A stretch of DNA of 64,000 bases, from NCBI RefSeq assembly GCF_011602485.2, contig NZ_CP050022.2, positions 930,001 to 994,000 of the forward strand. The letters run 5' to 3'. Below, piece after piece: positions 18,899 to 28,980 of this stretch (position 1 is its first letter; each line of letters opens with the position of its first letter). The DNA is from Bradyrhizobium sp. 1(2017) (GTDB lineage: Bacteria > Pseudomonadota > Alphaproteobacteria > Rhizobiales > Xanthobacteraceae). Position numbers and translations under genes: made by a program. The notes below the pieces were generated by a model. The model was not told where the DNA came from. It saw only the letters and a list, made by a program, of their open reading frames with translations, and searched no databases.

Positions 18899-19219
18899 AT
18901 GGCTGATTTTCTCGGCATGATGAAACAGGCGGCGCAGCTGCAATCCAAGATGCAGGAGATGCAGGACCAGCTCTCCAACGTCGAGGTCGAGGGCATTTCC
19001 GGCGGCGGCCTCGTCGCCGTACGCATGACCGCGAAGATGGACGTGAAAGGCATCAAGATCGATCCCTCGCTGATGAAGGCGGAGGAGCGCGAAGTGCTGG
19101 AAGACCTGCTCGTCACCGCGCTCAGCGATGCCCGCCGCAAGGCGGAGACCGCGATGCAGGAGAAGATGCAGGCCCTCACGGGCGGTCTCGGCCTGCCGCC
19201 GGGATTGTTCGGCCAGTAA
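18899..19219 (+). CDS. YbaB/EbfC family nucleoid-associated protein
   Basis: 106 residues beginning [20 protein letters not shown], with an amphipathic helix, the central [20 protein letters not shown] strand region and a helical tail. This is the EbfC/YbaB dimeric DNA-binding fold found between dnaX and recR in most bacteria. It sits 26 bp after dnaX and 1 bp before recR, so it is cotranscribed. Confidence 0.95.
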   Translation: MADFLGMMKQAAQLQSKMQEMQDQLSNVEVEGISGGGLVAVRMTAKMDVKGIKIDPSLMKAEEREVLEDLLVTALSDARRKAETAMQEKMQALTGGLGLPPGLFGQ

Positions 19220-19220
19220 G

Positions 19221-19823
19221 ATGGGCGCGGTTGCAGGTCCTGAGATCGAGCGGCTGGTCCAGCTTCTCGCGCGGCTGCCGGGCCTCGGTCCGCGCTCGGC
19301 GCGGCGCGCCGCCCTGCATCTGATCAAGAAGCGCGAAGCGCTGATGATGCCGTTGTCCTCGGCCCTGCAGGTCGCACTCGACAAGGTCGAGGTCTGCAAG
19401 ACCTGCGGCAACATCGACACGCAGAATCCCTGCACGGTCTGCACCGATCCGAAGCGCGATCCGTCCATCATCGTCGTCGTCGCCGATGTCGCCGACCTCT
19501 GGGCGCTGGAGCGGGCCAATGCCACCCGGGGGCGCTACCACGTGCTGGGCGCGACGTTGTCGCCGCTCGACGGCGTCGGCCCGCAGGACCTCACCATCGA
19601 TGTGTTGGTGGCACGCGCGCATGACCAGCAGGTTCAAGAGATCATCCTGGCGCTCAACGCGACGGTGGACGGCCAGACCACGGCGCATTACATCACCGAC
19701 CTGCTCCAGGACGCCAACGTGAAGGTGACACGGCTCGCCCACGGGGTTCCCGTCGGCGGCGAGCTTGATTATCTCGATGAAGGTACGCTATCGGCTGCGA
19801 TGCGGCAGCGCACCCTGTTCTAG
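19221..19823 (+). CDS. recR: Recombination mediator protein RecR
   Basis: 200 residues, acting with RecF/RecO to load RecA at gaps. The HhH motif [16 protein letters not shown], the C4 zinc finger CKTCGN...CTVCTD and a Toprim domain starting [13 protein letters not shown] are visible. The ATG at 19221 follows the ybaB stop directly; the longer open frame from 19128 overlaps ybaB and is rejected. Confidence 0.96.
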   Translation: MGAVAGPEIERLVQLLARLPGLGPRSARRAALHLIKKREALMMPLSSALQVALDKVEVCKTCGNIDTQNPCTVCTDPKRDPSIIVVVADVADLWALERANATRGRYHVLGATLSPLDGVGPQDLTIDVLVARAHDQQVQEIILALNATVDGQTTAHYITDLLQDANVKVTRLAHGVPVGGELDYLDEGTLSAAMRQRTLF

Positions 19824-19850
19824 CCATCCAGATCTTACGGAACGGACGAC

Positions 19851-20282
19851 ATGACGAAACTTTTCGCCACGCGATGGGCTTTGGTCGCGATGATGACGAT
19901 GCTGGTGAGTCCGGCGATCTCCGCGCAGCAGGGCGACGAGACGCCGCCGTCCAAGCCCGGCAAGCCGATCAACACCGGCGACGTCCTGTCAGGCGAGCTG
20001 AACGCGATGAAGGTACGCGACGTCAAGAACGGCAAGCGCGTTGCGACCTACCAGATCACGTCAGAGCCGCGCCGGCTGCCGCCGCCGAACGGGCTCTGCA
20101 ATCTCGAGACCGGCCCCGAGACCTTCCAGCTCGTCACCTCCAGCGACGCGCAGGCCACGCAGCTGAAATCGTTCGTCGGCAAGGAGATCTCGGTCAAGGT
20201 CGACGAGATCGCCTGCGCCAGCGACGCCGGCCAGATGAGTGAAGCGGTGATCACGAAGTGGAGCCTGATCAGGAAGCAGTAG
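19851..20282 (+). CDS. Secreted hypothetical protein downstream of recR
   Basis: 143 residues with a clear Sec signal (MTKLFATRWALVAMMTMLVSPAISAQQ, cleavage after ISA). The mature part contains NGKRVATYQI, the Pro-rich PRRLPPPNGLCNLETGP and KSFVGKEISVKVDEIAC, with two Cys that could form a disulfide. It resembles small periplasmic proteins common in Bradyrhizobium, with no known function. It follows recR by 27 bp and may be cotranscribed. Confidence 0.8.
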   Translation: MTKLFATRWALVAMMTMLVSPAISAQQGDETPPSKPGKPINTGDVLSGELNAMKVRDVKNGKRVATYQITSEPRRLPPPNGLCNLETGPETFQLVTSSDAQATQLKSFVGKEISVKVDEIACASDAGQMSEAVITKWSLIRKQ

Positions 20283-20310
20283 GGGCGGCGCCTCAACACG
20301 AGCTGCCGCA

Positions 20311-20393
20311 GGGTGGGCCAAGGCGCAAAGCGCCGTGCCCACCATTCTTTTGGTAACGACTGAGCGGTGGGCACGCTTCGCTTTGCCCACCCT
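20311..20393. repeat. Intergenic palindromic repeat, family F
   Basis: GGGTGGGCCAAGGCGCAAAG at one end and CGCTTCGCTTTGCCCACCCT at the other are complementary, giving a long hairpin between the convergent secreted-protein and MFS genes, where it may act as a bidirectional terminator. Confidence 0.75.
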
Positions 20394-20423
20394 CCGGCAT
20401 CGCGGACGAAGCGCGTCCCGGGC

Positions 20424-21779
20424 CTACACCCGCGCCGGCTCCAGCGTTTCGAAATGGCCGCGCTTCTGCAAGTACGCCAGCAGCATCAGGCTCGGGATGG
20501 CGACGAGGACGGAGATCGCAAAGAACATCGGCCAGCCGGTTGCCTTCGCCAGATAGCCCGCGCCCGACGACAGGTAGGTGCGTCCCACGGCGGCGAGCGC
20601 CGTCAGCAGCGCATATTGGGTCGCGGTATGCAGCGGGTTCTGGCACAGCGCCGAGAGATAGGCGACGAAGATCACGGTACCGATCGCGTTGCAGAAATTG
20701 TCGGAGGTGATTGCGAGGGTCAGCGCCCATTCGTTGACGCCGACCAGCGCAAGCCATGAGAACGACAGGTTGGACATTGCCTGCACGATGCCACCGATCC
20801 ACAGGCTGGTTGCGAGCGAATAGCGCCGTGCGACGAAGCCGCCGGCAAAGCCGCCGGCCAGGGTCGCCACGATGCCGACGCCCTTGACGATCACGGCGTA
20901 GTCGTTGCGTGTGAAGCCGATGTCGATCACGAACGGTACGGTCATGTTGCCGGAAAACGCGTCGGTGAATTTGAACAGCACGACGAAGGCAAGCGCGGCC
21001 CACGCTTCCTTTCGCTGCAAAAATTCCGAGAATGCGCCCAGCGCGGCATGAAGCACCCGCGTGAGCGCGCCCTCGTCCGCCGTGGCGGCCTCGGCGCGCG
21101 CGGATTGCGCGGGCTCGGTGGCGGCCAGCGCGGTCACCGTGCCGATCAGCACCAGCGCCGCCATCACCACATAGCCCCACATCCAGGCCGCGCCACGAGG
21201 GACGACCGCCTCGAAGCCGGTGACGATGAACAAGGCGCCCGCTGTCGAGATCAGCATGCCGATGCGGTAGGCCGCGACATAGGCGGCCATGCCGGCGGCC
21301 TGCTCGCTTTCGGGCAGGCTCTCGACGCGGAAGGCATCGACGACGATGTCCTGCGTCGAGGACATCGTCGCGACCAGGAGCGCACCAAGCGCGACGAACA
21401 GTGGCGAGCGTGCCGGATCGGTCAGCGCCAACAGCAGAATCGCGCCGATCAGCAGCAATTGCGAAAACACCAGCCACCCACGGCGACGGCCGAAGGCACG
21501 CGTGAAGAGCGGGACATGCAGCGCATCGACCAGCGGCGCCCACAGGAATTTCAGCGTGTACGGCGTTCCAACCAGCGCAAAGAGCCCGATCGTTCCAAGA
21601 TCGACCCCCGCCTCGGCCATCCACACCAGCAGCGTCGATCCCGACAGCGCCAGCGGCAGCCCCGAGGAGAAGCCGAGGAACAGCACGATCAGCACCCGCG
21701 GCTGCAGGTAAACGGCAAGGCTCTCGCGCCAGGAGGCGGCGGGAGCGTCAGCAGGTGAGGTCGCGTCGGGTGCGGTCAT
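20424..21779 (-). CDS. AmpG-like MFS transporter
   Basis: 451-residue protein with twelve or more hydrophobic segments. The features GFSSGLPLALSGSTLLVWM, DALHVPLFTRAFGRRRGW and STQDIVVDAFRVE are hallmarks of the AmpG group, which imports anhydromuropeptides for peptidoglycan recycling. The C-terminus carries GRTYLSSGAGYLAKATGWP. Transport of another solute cannot be excluded. The start at 21779 (MTAPDATSPAD) gives a short cytoplasmic tail before helix 1. Confidence 0.87.
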   Translation of the reverse strand: MTAPDATSPADAPAASWRESLAVYLQPRVLIVLFLGFSSGLPLALSGSTLLVWMAEAGVDLGTIGLFALVGTPYTLKFLWAPLVDALHVPLFTRAFGRRRGWLVFSQLLLIGAILLLALTDPARSPLFVALGALLVATMSSTQDIVVDAFRVESLPESEQAAGMAAYVAAYRIGMLISTAGALFIVTGFEAVVPRGAAWMWGYVVMAALVLIGTVTALAATEPAQSARAEAATADEGALTRVLHAALGAFSEFLQRKEAWAALAFVVLFKFTDAFSGNMTVPFVIDIGFTRNDYAVIVKGVGIVATLAGGFAGGFVARRYSLATSLWIGGIVQAMSNLSFSWLALVGVNEWALTLAITSDNFCNAIGTVIFVAYLSALCQNPLHTATQYALLTALAAVGRTYLSSGAGYLAKATGWPMFFAISVLVAIPSLMLLAYLQKRGHFETLEPARV

Positions 21780-21826
21780 GCGGCGGTGTTAGCAGATTCT
21801 GGCCGTGATGCCTCTTCCACAAAGCT

Positions 21827-21911
21827 CGTCATGCCCGGGCTTGTCCCGGGCATCCACGTTCTTTGTGCCTCCGAAAAGGCCGTGGATGGCCGGGACAAGC
21901 CCGGCCATGAC
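21827..21911. repeat. Intergenic palindromic repeat, family C, copy 1
   Basis: Starts CGTCATGCCCGGGCTTGTCC and ends GACAAGCCCGGCCATGACG, with complementary GGGCATCCACG / CGTGGATGGCC inner arms. It lies between the AmpG-like gene and the rmuC stop. Confidence 0.8.
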
Positions 21912-21920
21912 GATGCAGAG

Positions 21921-23120
21921 CTACTCCCCCGCCTGGAGCTTCCTTGGGAACAGTTCCGGCGCTGTCGTCGCCACCAGCCGTGGGGCTTCCGCCGCATCGC
22001 TCTTGCTGAAATCGAGCTCCTCGATCCGCCCTGCGCGCTTCTCGATCTTATCGGCGGAGATCAGAATCTGGCGGACGTCCTCGTTCGCGTCGGCAAAGTG
22101 CTTCTGCAACTTCAGCACGCGGTCGCGCAGGCGGCCGAGGTCGTCGCCGAGCTTGATCACTTCAGTCTGGATCTGATCGGCGGCATCGCGCATGCGCGCG
22201 TCCTTCATGATCTGCTGCATCACCTGGATCGCGAGCATCAGCAGCGAAGGCGACACCAGAACCACGCGCGCGCGATAGGCCTTCTGGATCACGTCGTCGA
22301 AACCGTCATGGATCTCGGCATAGACCGATTCCGACGGCACGAACATCAGCGCCATCTCCTGGGTCTCGCCGGTGACGAGATATTTCTCGGCGATGTCGCT
22401 GACATGCTTCATCACATCGCCGCGCAGGCGCTGCGTGGCGACGCGCCGCTCCTCGTCGGTGCGGGCGTCGTGCAGCGCCGTCATCGCCTCCAGCGGAAAT
22501 TTCGCGTCGATGCAGAGCGGGCGCTGGTCCGGCAGGAACACGACGCAGTCCGGCCGCTTTCCGGTCGAGAGCGTGAACTGGAACTCGTAGGAGCCTTTCG
22601 GCAGGCCGTCCTGGACGATCGCCTCCATCCGCGCCTGGCCGAAGGCGCCGCGCGACTGCTTGTTGGCGAGCACGTCGCGCAAGGTGGTCACCTGCGTGGT
22701 GAGGTCGGTGAGGTTCTTGTGCGCGCTGTCGATGATGCCGAGCCGCTCGTGCAGCGCGCGCAGGCTCTCCATGGTGTTGCGGGTGGAGTGTTCCATGGAT
22801 TGCCCGACGCGGTGCGTCACCGAATCCAGCCGCTCATTGACCGCGCGCGCCATCTCGGCCTGGCGGCCGGCCAGCGCCTGGGTCATGGCGTCGACCCGGC
22901 CGGACGCTTCGCTCTGGGCATGCAGCACTTGGGCGAGGCGCTCCTCGAGTTCGTCGGCCCGGATCGCGTGCGCCATCGCGAGTTCCGCGCCGCGCCGCCC
23001 GGAGCGCGCGATCACGACGGCAATGACTACTAGCAGGATGAGGACCAGGACGCCGAAGCCGATCAGCGCATCGATCGTGCGCACCGGCCAGTCGCCCACC
23101 ATGGAAATGATGTCGTTCAT
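21921..23120 (-). CDS. rmuC: DNA recombination protein RmuC
   Basis: 399 residues. One N-terminal membrane helix (IDALIGFGVLVLILLVVIAVV), then a long coiled coil, then the RmuC nuclease-like domain with QLRGDVMKH-type and DIAEKYLVTGETQEMALMFV stretches and VVLVSPSLLMLAIQVM. RmuC limits inversions at short inverted repeats and acts with recombination enzymes. The frame is open far upstream to 24623 because it is antisense to def/fmt; ATG 23120 gives the normal N-terminus. Confidence 0.92.
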   Translation of the reverse strand: MNDIISMVGDWPVRTIDALIGFGVLVLILLVVIAVVIARSGRRGAELAMAHAIRADELEERLAQVLHAQSEASGRVDAMTQALAGRQAEMARAVNERLDSVTHRVGQSMEHSTRNTMESLRALHERLGIIDSAHKNLTDLTTQVTTLRDVLANKQSRGAFGQARMEAIVQDGLPKGSYEFQFTLSTGKRPDCVVFLPDQRPLCIDAKFPLEAMTALHDARTDEERRVATQRLRGDVMKHVSDIAEKYLVTGETQEMALMFVPSESVYAEIHDGFDDVIQKAYRARVVLVSPSLLMLAIQVMQQIMKDARMRDAADQIQTEVIKLGDDLGRLRDRVLKLQKHFADANEDVRQILISADKIEKRAGRIEELDFSKSDAAEAPRLVATTAPELFPRKLQAGE

Positions 23121-23174
23121 GCCTGCTCTTCTAGCCGATTCGCATCTGAGTGCGAACGAAGAGGGAACGATGAC

Positions 23175-23240
23175 GGTTAACAACCCACTAATTTTTATGG
23201 TTAACGAAAGTCGAAGATTTATGGTTAGCGGCGGGTTAAC
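23175..23240. promoter_or_regulatory. GGTTAAC direct repeats in the rmuC/def divergent promoter
   Basis: GGTTAAC occurs at 23175 and 23199, GGTTAGC at 23223 and GGTTAAC again at 23234. The first three are exactly 24 bp apart and the second and third are each preceded by TTTAT. TTAA-N7-CTAA at 23177-23191 is close to the CtrA recognition pattern TTAA-N7-TTAA. A regulator binding cooperatively in this 171-bp divergent promoter is plausible. Confidence 0.45.
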
Positions 23241-23291
23241 GGAGTTCCGGGCCGGATTGACCGCATCCGGCGCGCAGCTTAAATCGCGGCC

Positions 23292-23819
23292 ATGGCCCTC
23301 AGAGAAATCATCATCCTGCCCGACAAGCAGCTGCGTCTGGTCTCCAAGCCGATCGAAAAGGTCACTTCGGAGATCCGCAAGCTGGCCGACGACATGTTCG
23401 AGACCATGTACGATGCGCCCGGCATCGGCCTCGCTGCGATCCAGATCGCGCAGCCGCTGCGGCTGATCACCATGGACCTCGCCAAGCGCGACGAGAACGG
23501 CGAGACCAATCCGCTTCCGCGCGTCTTCATCAACCCCGAGATCATCGCCTCCTCCGAGGAGCTGTCGGTCTACGAGGAAGGCTGCCTGTCGATCCCCGAA
23601 TACTACGAGGAGGTCGAGCGTCCCGCGAAGGTGCGCGTCCGCTTCACCGACCTCGACGGCAAGGTGCACGAGGAGGACGCCGAAGGCCTCTACGCCACCT
23701 GCATCCAGCACGAGATCGACCATCTCAACGGAGTGCTGTTCGTCGACTATCTGTCGAAGCTCAAGCGCGACCGCGTGATGAAGAAGTTCGAGAAGGCCGC
23801 CAAGCGCGCGGGCGAGTAG
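23292..23819 (+). CDS. def: Peptide deformylase
   Basis: 175-residue Fe2+ enzyme removing the N-formyl group from new proteins. All three motifs are intact: GIGLAA (44-49), EGCLS with metal ligand Cys98, and QHEIDH with ligands His140 and His144 and catalytic Glu141. It leads a def-fmt-truA cluster, separated from fmt by repeat family B. Confidence 0.97.
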   Translation: MALREIIILPDKQLRLVSKPIEKVTSEIRKLADDMFETMYDAPGIGLAAIQIAQPLRLITMDLAKRDENGETNPLPRVFINPEIIASSEELSVYEEGCLSIPEYYEEVERPAKVRVRFTDLDGKVHEEDAEGLYATCIQHEIDHLNGVLFVDYLSKLKRDRVMKKFEKAAKRAGE

Positions 23820-23827
23820 GCGCTCTG

Positions 23828-23907
23828 TCGTTCCGGGGCGATGCAAGGCATCGAACCTGGAACCTCGAGATTCCGGGTTCGGCTCTTCGAGCCGCCCCGG
23901 AATGACT
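23828..23907. repeat. Intergenic palindromic repeat, family B, copy 2
   Basis: GTTCCGGGGCGATGCAAGGC at the left and GAGCCGCCCCGGAATGAC at the right, with GAGATTCCGGGTTCG inside. It lies between def and fmt. Confidence 0.8.
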
Positions 23908-23939
23908 GTAACTACATCGCTTCCTTCGCAGGTTTTCCG

Positions 23940-24875
23940 ATGCCTCTCCGCCTGATCTTCATGGGCACGCCCGATTTCTCCGTGCCGACGCTGCTCGAGC
24001 TGGTCGCGCATGGCCACGAGATCGTGGCCGTCTACACCCGCGCGCCGAAGCCCGGCGGCCGCCGCGGCCTGCAATTGCAGCCGACCCCGGTCGAGGAAGC
24101 TGCGCGAAAGCTCGGCGTTCCCGTGCTGACGCCCAAGACGTTGAAGAGTCAGGAAGCACTCGACGAATTTCGCGCCTTCGATGCCGATGCCGCAATCGTC
24201 GTCGCCTATGGCATGATCTTGCCGCAGGCGATCCTCGATGCGCCCAGGCTCGGCTGCTACAATCTGCACGCTTCGCTGCTGCCGCGCTGGCGGGGCGCCG
24301 CGCCGATCAACCGCGCCATCATGGCAGGCGATGCCGAGAGCGGCGTGATGGTGATGAAGATGGATGTCGGCCTCGATACCGGTGACGTCGCCATGGCGGA
24401 GCGGCTTGCGATCACCGACAGCATGACCGCGCTCGATCTGCACGACCGTCTCTGCCGGTTGGGGGCCGATCTCATGGTGCGCGCGATGGCCGCGCTCGAT
24501 CGCGGCGGGCTCCAGCTCAGGAAGCAGAGCGAGGACGGCGTCACCTATGCCGCCAAGATCGACAAGGCCGAGGCGCGGATCGACTGGGCCAAGCCTGCGC
24601 GCGCGGTGCTGCGCCACATTCACGGCCTGTCGCCGTTCCCCGGAGCGTGGGCCGAGCTCGCAGGCGTCAGCGAGAACGCGCGCGTCAAAATCCTGCGCTG
24701 CGAGCTTGCGACAGGCGCGGGCACGCCGGGCGAGGTGCTCGACGATCTGCTCACCATCGCCTGCGGCGACGGCGCCATCCGCATCGTCGAGCTGCAGCGC
24801 GAAGGCAAGGGCCGGATGCAGGCCGCGGACTTCTTGCGCGGCGTACCGCTGAGGACGGGCGCGAGGTTCAGCTAG
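23940..24875 (+). CDS. fmt: Methionyl-tRNA formyltransferase
   Basis: 311 residues transferring formyl from 10-formyl-THF to Met-tRNAfMet. [18 protein letters not shown] start ([18 protein letters not shown]), the catalytic Asn-His region in [17 protein letters not shown], and the Asp of [10 protein letters not shown] are all present, followed by the C-terminal OB-like domain. The ATG at 23940 matches the family N-terminus; the longer frame from 23841 would translate repeat family B. Confidence 0.97.
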   Translation: MPLRLIFMGTPDFSVPTLLELVAHGHEIVAVYTRAPKPGGRRGLQLQPTPVEEAARKLGVPVLTPKTLKSQEALDEFRAFDADAAIVVAYGMILPQAILDAPRLGCYNLHASLLPRWRGAAPINRAIMAGDAESGVMVMKMDVGLDTGDVAMAERLAITDSMTALDLHDRLCRLGADLMVRAMAALDRGGLQLRKQSEDGVTYAAKIDKAEARIDWAKPARAVLRHIHGLSPFPGAWAELAGVSENARVKILRCELATGAGTPGEVLDDLLTIACGDGAIRIVELQREGKGRMQAADFLRGVPLRTGARFS

Positions 24876-24881
24876 CCAACT

Positions 24882-24969
24882 CGTGATACGCGGGCTTGAC
24901 CCGCGTATCCATCTTCTAACAAAACTCTCTCCCAGGTGATGGATTGCCGGGTCAAGCCCGGCAATGACG
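24882..24969. repeat. Intergenic palindromic repeat, family C, copy 2
   Basis: CGTGATACGCGGGCTTGACC to GGTCAAGCCCGGCAATGACG, with complementary outer arms, between fmt and truA. Confidence 0.75.
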
Positions 24970-24987
24970 TCGGATAGAGCTGGATCG

Positions 24988-25725
24988 ATGCCCCGCTACA
25001 AGCTCATCATCGAATATGACGGCGCGCCGTTCTTCGGCTGGCAGGTGCAGGAGACGCTGCCCTCGGTGCAGGGCGCGTTGGAAGCTGCCGTGAAGGCAAT
25101 GACGGGTGCGGATTTGCGGGTGCACGGCGCCGGACGCACCGATGCCGGCGTGCATGCGCGCGGCCAGGTTGCGCATGTCGACATCGAGAAGCAGTTTCCG
25201 CCGGGCCGGTTTCGCGATGGCCTCAACGCGCATCTGCGCCCGCATCCTATCGCGGTGCTCGAGGCCGAGATCGTCCCGGATACCTTCGAAGCACGCTTTT
25301 CGGCGATCAAGCGCCACTATCGCTACCGCATCGTCAACACCCGCGCGAATCTTGCCCTCGACGTCGGCCACGCCTGGCGCGTGCCGCGCCGGCTCGACAG
25401 TGAGGCGATGCATGCGGCGGCACAGCGTCTGCTCGGCAAGCACGACTTCACCACGTTCCGCGACACCGAGTGCCAGGCCAAGTCGCCGGAGAAGACGCTC
25501 GACCAGCTCGACGTGACGCGCGACGGCCGCGAGATCACGATTCTCACCTCGGCGCGCTCGTTCCTGCACAGCCAGGTGCGCTCGATGGTGGGCTCGCTGG
25601 TGTGGGTCGGCGAAGGACGCTGGACCGCGGATGATCTCTCCGCCGCACTCGCAGCCCGCAACCGCGCCGCGTGCGGCATCGTCGCCCCGCCGGAGGGCCT
25701 GTATCTGGTGAAGGTGGATTATTGA
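24988..25725 (+). CDS. truA: tRNA pseudouridine(38-40) synthase TruA
   Basis: 245 residues converting U38-40 of tRNAs to pseudouridine. The N-terminus [19 protein letters not shown] and the catalytic Asp in [12 protein letters not shown] are diagnostic, as is [15 protein letters not shown] near the C-terminus. The start at 24988 avoids the upstream repeat-derived extension from 24964. Confidence 0.97.
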   Translation: MPRYKLIIEYDGAPFFGWQVQETLPSVQGALEAAVKAMTGADLRVHGAGRTDAGVHARGQVAHVDIEKQFPPGRFRDGLNAHLRPHPIAVLEAEIVPDTFEARFSAIKRHYRYRIVNTRANLALDVGHAWRVPRRLDSEAMHAAAQRLLGKHDFTTFRDTECQAKSPEKTLDQLDVTRDGREITILTSARSFLHSQVRSMVGSLVWVGEGRWTADDLSAALAARNRAACGIVAPPEGLYLVKVDY

Positions 25726-25770
25726 GGGGAGAGGCGTGCGCGGCGGGCGCACGCTCTCGCCGCAACCCGG

Positions 25771-25872
25771 TGTCATGCCCCGCGAAGGCGGGGCATCCAG
25801 TACGCCGCGGCCTCTCGGCTCGATCACTATCGTCTCTGGGATACTGGATCGCCCACCTTCGCGGGCGATGAC
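25771..25872. repeat. Intergenic palindromic repeat, family A, copy 3
   Basis: TGTCATGCCCCGCGAAGGCG to CTTCGCGGGCGATGACA, with inner ATCCAGTA and TACTGGAT arms. It separates the convergent truA and dapE genes, a likely bidirectional terminator position. Confidence 0.8.
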
Positions 25873-25898
25873 AGCGGAGAAGGTGAGGGCTTCGGCGC

Positions 25899-27065
25899 CT
25901 ACCCGAAATACCGCTGCAAAATCCCCCGATACACCTTGGTCAGCTTTTCCAGATCCGCCACCGGCACCCGCTCGTCGATCTGGTGCATGGTCTGGCCGAC
26001 CAGGCCGAACTCGATCACCGGGCAGTAGCTGGAGATGAACCGCGCGTCCGAGGTGCCGCCCGAGGTCGACAGCTCCGGCTTGCGGCCGGTCACCTCCTCG
26101 ATCGCGGACACCGCGAGATCGGTGAACGGGCCGGGCTTGGTCACGAACACGTTGGAGTTCGAGGGCTCCCAGACGATGCGGGCCTTGATGCGATTGCCGC
26201 AGGCTTTTGCCAGGCGCGTCTCCACCAGCTCGCGCAAGGATGCCTGGGTGTGGTTGTCGTTGTAGCGGATGTTGAACTTCGCGCGGGCCTCGCCGGGGAT
26301 GACGTTGCTGGCCTTGTTGCCGACGTCGACCGAGGTGAATTCGAGATTGGAGGCCTGGAATTGCGCACTGCCGTGGTCGAGCGGCTCGTCGGAGATCGCC
26401 ACGATCAGCCGCGAAATATCCGGCACCGGGTTGGCGGCGCGATGCGGATAGGCGACATGGCCCTGCACGCCGTCGACATAGAGCGTGCCCGATTGCGAGC
26501 CGCGGCGGCCGACCTTGATGGTGTCGCCGAGCGTCTCGACATTGGAGGGCTCGCCGAGCACGCAATGGTCGAATTTTTCGCCGCGCTCGGCCGCCCATTT
26601 CAGCAGCTTGATCGTGCCGTTGATCGAGACGTCTTCCTCGTCGCCGGTGATCAGGAACGAGATCGAACCCTTGCCGTCGCTGCGCGGCTTGCCGTCATTG
26701 GCGACGAGATGATCCAGCGCCGCGGCGACCGAGCAGGCGATGCCGCCTTTCATGTCGACCGCGCCGCGGCCGTGCAGGACACCGTCCTTCACCTCGCCGG
26801 AGAACGCGCCGACGCTCCAGGCGCTCTCGTCACCCGGCGGCACCACGTCGGTATGGCCGGCAAAGGTGATGTGCGGCCCCTCGCTGCCGATCCGCGCATA
26901 AAGATTGTCGACGTCGGCGGTGCCTTCCTCGCTGAACGTCACGCGATGACAAGCGAAGCCGGCGGCGGAGAGCAGTTTTTCGAGCACCCCGAGTGCACCG
27001 GCATCGGCCGGGGTTACCGAGGGGCAGCGGATGAGATCGCGGGCAATGGAGAGAGCATCGGTCAT
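25899..27065 (-). CDS. dapE: Succinyl-diaminopimelate desuccinylase
   Basis: 388-residue M20-family di-zinc hydrolase producing LL-diaminopimelate for lysine and peptidoglycan. Zinc and catalytic motifs are [19 protein letters not shown] and the Glu pair in TGDEED; the dimerisation domain and the [11 protein letters not shown] loop follow. It overlaps the upstream DUF805 gene by 4 bp. dapD lies upstream on the same strand, so this is a lysine-biosynthesis neighbourhood. Confidence 0.96.
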   Translation of the reverse strand: MTDALSIARDLIRCPSVTPADAGALGVLEKLLSAAGFACHRVTFSEEGTADVDNLYARIGSEGPHITFAGHTDVVPPGDESAWSVGAFSGEVKDGVLHGRGAVDMKGGIACSVAAALDHLVANDGKPRSDGKGSISFLITGDEEDVSINGTIKLLKWAAERGEKFDHCVLGEPSNVETLGDTIKVGRRGSQSGTLYVDGVQGHVAYPHRAANPVPDISRLIVAISDEPLDHGSAQFQASNLEFTSVDVGNKASNVIPGEARAKFNIRYNDNHTQASLRELVETRLAKACGNRIKARIVWEPSNSNVFVTKPGPFTDLAVSAIEEVTGRKPELSTSGGTSDARFISSYCPVIEFGLVGQTMHQIDERVPVADLEKLTKVYRGILQRYFG

Positions 27066-27676
27066 GCGCCCCGCTTAACATGCATGCCGCCGGGTGGGCT
27101 AGCGCGCGGCGGGACAAATTCGATCTCGCGGCTCTGGTCCCAGCCCTGTCCCCGCTGGAAATCGACTTCGGCCTCCGGGTCGGGACCGAACCGATTGGGC
27201 CCCTTGGTGCCGCGCAGGAAACCGGTTTCAAGGAAACACGCGAAGGTCAGGACAATGCTGGCCAGCGCGACTGGTATCATCCAGTAAGTGTCCGGGAGAC
27301 GCTCTGCGAACTGCTTGAAGAGACCGGGCAGCACGAAGTACGCGAGCAGCCACCACGCGGACTTGTCGCGATCATGCAGCCGCTTCACCAAGATCGCGAG
27401 ATAGATCCAGAGCATCAGCGCGGTTGCGGCCAGCTTGAGCAGCAGCAGCGGCAGATTGTCGAGCAGCGACCAGCGATAGGCCGTGGGATCGACGATCTTG
27501 AAGACATCGTCAGCATTCAGATTGAAGGATCTGACTTCACCGCCGAACGCGGACATGATGCCCAGGCAGAGGCAGAGCAGCAGGATCATGCCGCAAAAGA
27601 CCAGGATCAGGCTGCACCAGAACCCGGAGCGGCCCATGCGGCCGTCGAAGCGGAAAAGGTACCAGGTCCAGTCCAT
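27062..27676 (-). CDS. DUF805 membrane protein
   Basis: 204 residues. The N-terminus [20 protein letters not shown] and [16 protein letters not shown] are the two DUF805 signatures, with four hydrophobic segments and a hydrophilic tail holding [18 protein letters not shown]. The function is unknown. A 4-bp overlap with dapE indicates cotranscription. Confidence 0.88.
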   Translation of the reverse strand: MDWTWYLFRFDGRMGRSGFWCSLILVFCGMILLLCLCLGIMSAFGGEVRSFNLNADDVFKIVDPTAYRWSLLDNLPLLLLKLAATALMLWIYLAILVKRLHDRDKSAWWLLAYFVLPGLFKQFAERLPDTYWMIPVALASIVLTFACFLETGFLRGTKGPNRFGPDPEAEVDFQRGQGWDQSREIEFVPPRASPPGGMHVKRGA

Positions 27677-27752
27677 CCGAGAGGCTCCGGGCAGGCGGGG
27701 CCGCCCGGAAATTGGTCGCGATGGAGGGAGGGTGGGTTCGATTGACCCTCGG

Positions 27753-27880
27753 TGTCGTCCCGGCGCAAGCCGGGACCCATACCGCGTGATCTATCGATTG
27801 GGGAAGATAGAAGTACCGAACGGCCGGTCTTCGCCAAACCGCTGCCTGGGATTATAGGTCCCGGCTTTCGCCGGGACGAC
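27753..27880. repeat. Intergenic palindromic repeat, family D, copy 1
   Basis: GTCGTCCCGGCGCAAGCCGG to CCGGCTTTCGCCGGGACGAC, with inner GGGACCCATACC and ATAGGTCCC. It lies between dapD and the DUF805 gene. Confidence 0.8.
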
Positions 27881-27898
27881 GGCGGTGTGCGCCTTTCA

Positions 27899-28744
27899 TC
27901 AATCCCGAAGCAGCTCGTTGATGCTGGTCTTGGACCGCGTGCGCTCGTCGACGCGCTTGACGATCACGGCGCAGGCGGTGCTCGGGCCGATCTGGCCGTT
28001 CTTCATGGGCTTGCCGGGCAGCGCGCCGGGCACCACCACCGAATATTCGGGCACTTCACCCACGAAGACCTCGCCGCTCTCGCGGTCGACGATCTTGGTC
28101 GAGGCGCCCAGGAACACGCCCATCGCCAGCACCGCGCCCTTGCGCACGATCACGCCCTCGGCGACCTCGCTGCGGGCGCCGATGAAGCAGTCGTCCTCGA
28201 TGATGACGGGCTCGGCCTGGAGCGGCTCGAGCACGCCGCCGATGCCGGCGCCGCCGGAGATGTGCACGCGCTTGCCGATCTGGGCGCAGGAGCCGACGGT
28301 GGCCCAGGTGTCGACCATGGTGCTCTCATCGACATAGGCGCCGAGATTGACGAAGGACGGCATCAGCACGACGTTCTTGGCGATGAAGGCCGAGCGCCGG
28401 ACGACGGCGCCGGGCACCGCGCGGAAACCGGCATCGCGAAAGCGGTTCGGGCCCCAGCCTTCGAACTTCGAGGGTACCTTGTCCCACCAGCTCGCCTTGC
28501 CCGGGCCGCCGGGAATGACGTCCATGTCGTTGAGGCGGAACGACAGCAGCACCGCCTTCTTCAGCCATTGATTGACCGTCCACTTGCCGTCGGCCCCGCG
28601 CTCGGCGACCCGCGCCTCACCCTTGTCCAGGGTCTCAAGCGCCTGGTCCACGGCCTCGCGCACCTCACCCTTGGTCGACGTCGAGATGCCGTCGCGCGCG
28701 TCGAAGGCGCTGTTGATGGTGGATTCGAGGGCTGCAAGGGACAT
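27899..28744 (-). CDS. dapD: Tetrahydrodipicolinate N-succinyltransferase
   Basis: 281 residues, the succinyl branch of the lysine/diaminopimelate pathway that supplies the substrate chain for DapE encoded nearby. The left-handed beta-helix hexapeptide repeats are seen around [20 protein letters not shown] and [21 protein letters not shown]-terminal helical domain [15 protein letters not shown]. Flanked on both sides by family D repeats. Confidence 0.96.
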   Translation of the reverse strand: MSLAALESTINSAFDARDGISTSTKGEVREAVDQALETLDKGEARVAERGADGKWTVNQWLKKAVLLSFRLNDMDVIPGGPGKASWWDKVPSKFEGWGPNRFRDAGFRAVPGAVVRRSAFIAKNVVLMPSFVNLGAYVDESTMVDTWATVGSCAQIGKRVHISGGAGIGGVLEPLQAEPVIIEDDCFIGARSEVAEGVIVRKGAVLAMGVFLGASTKIVDRESGEVFVGEVPEYSVVVPGALPGKPMKNGQIGPSTACAVIVKRVDERTRSKTSINELLRD

Positions 28745-28833
28745 CGGGATTTCCTCAGGGACAGACAGGAATTTGTGGTGAATTGGAGCGCTTTTTCGGG
28801 ATTTGCGCGGACGGAGTCAAGGCATACTCGGTC

Positions 28834-28975
28834 GTCGTCCCGGGGCGCGCGAAGCGCGAGCCCGGGACCCATAGCCACAGGCAGTCGTTTGGTGAGGACT
28901 CGCAGTTATCGATCTCGCGCCCCAACCAATCCCTGTGGTTATGGGTCCCGGGCTCGCTTTGCGCCCCGGGACGAC
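28834..28975. repeat. Intergenic palindromic repeat, family D, copy 2
   Basis: GTCGTCCCGGGGCGCGCGAA to TGCGCCCCGGGACGAC, with ACCCATAGCCACAGG pairing to CCTGTGGTTATGGGT inside. It fills most of the gap between the nucleotidase and dapD genes. Confidence 0.85.
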
Positions 28976-28980
28976 GGCGG

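Noticed and set aside
23121..24623. Upstream extension of the rmuC frame
   Set aside because: Antisense to def and fmt; RmuC's normal anchor begins at 23120.
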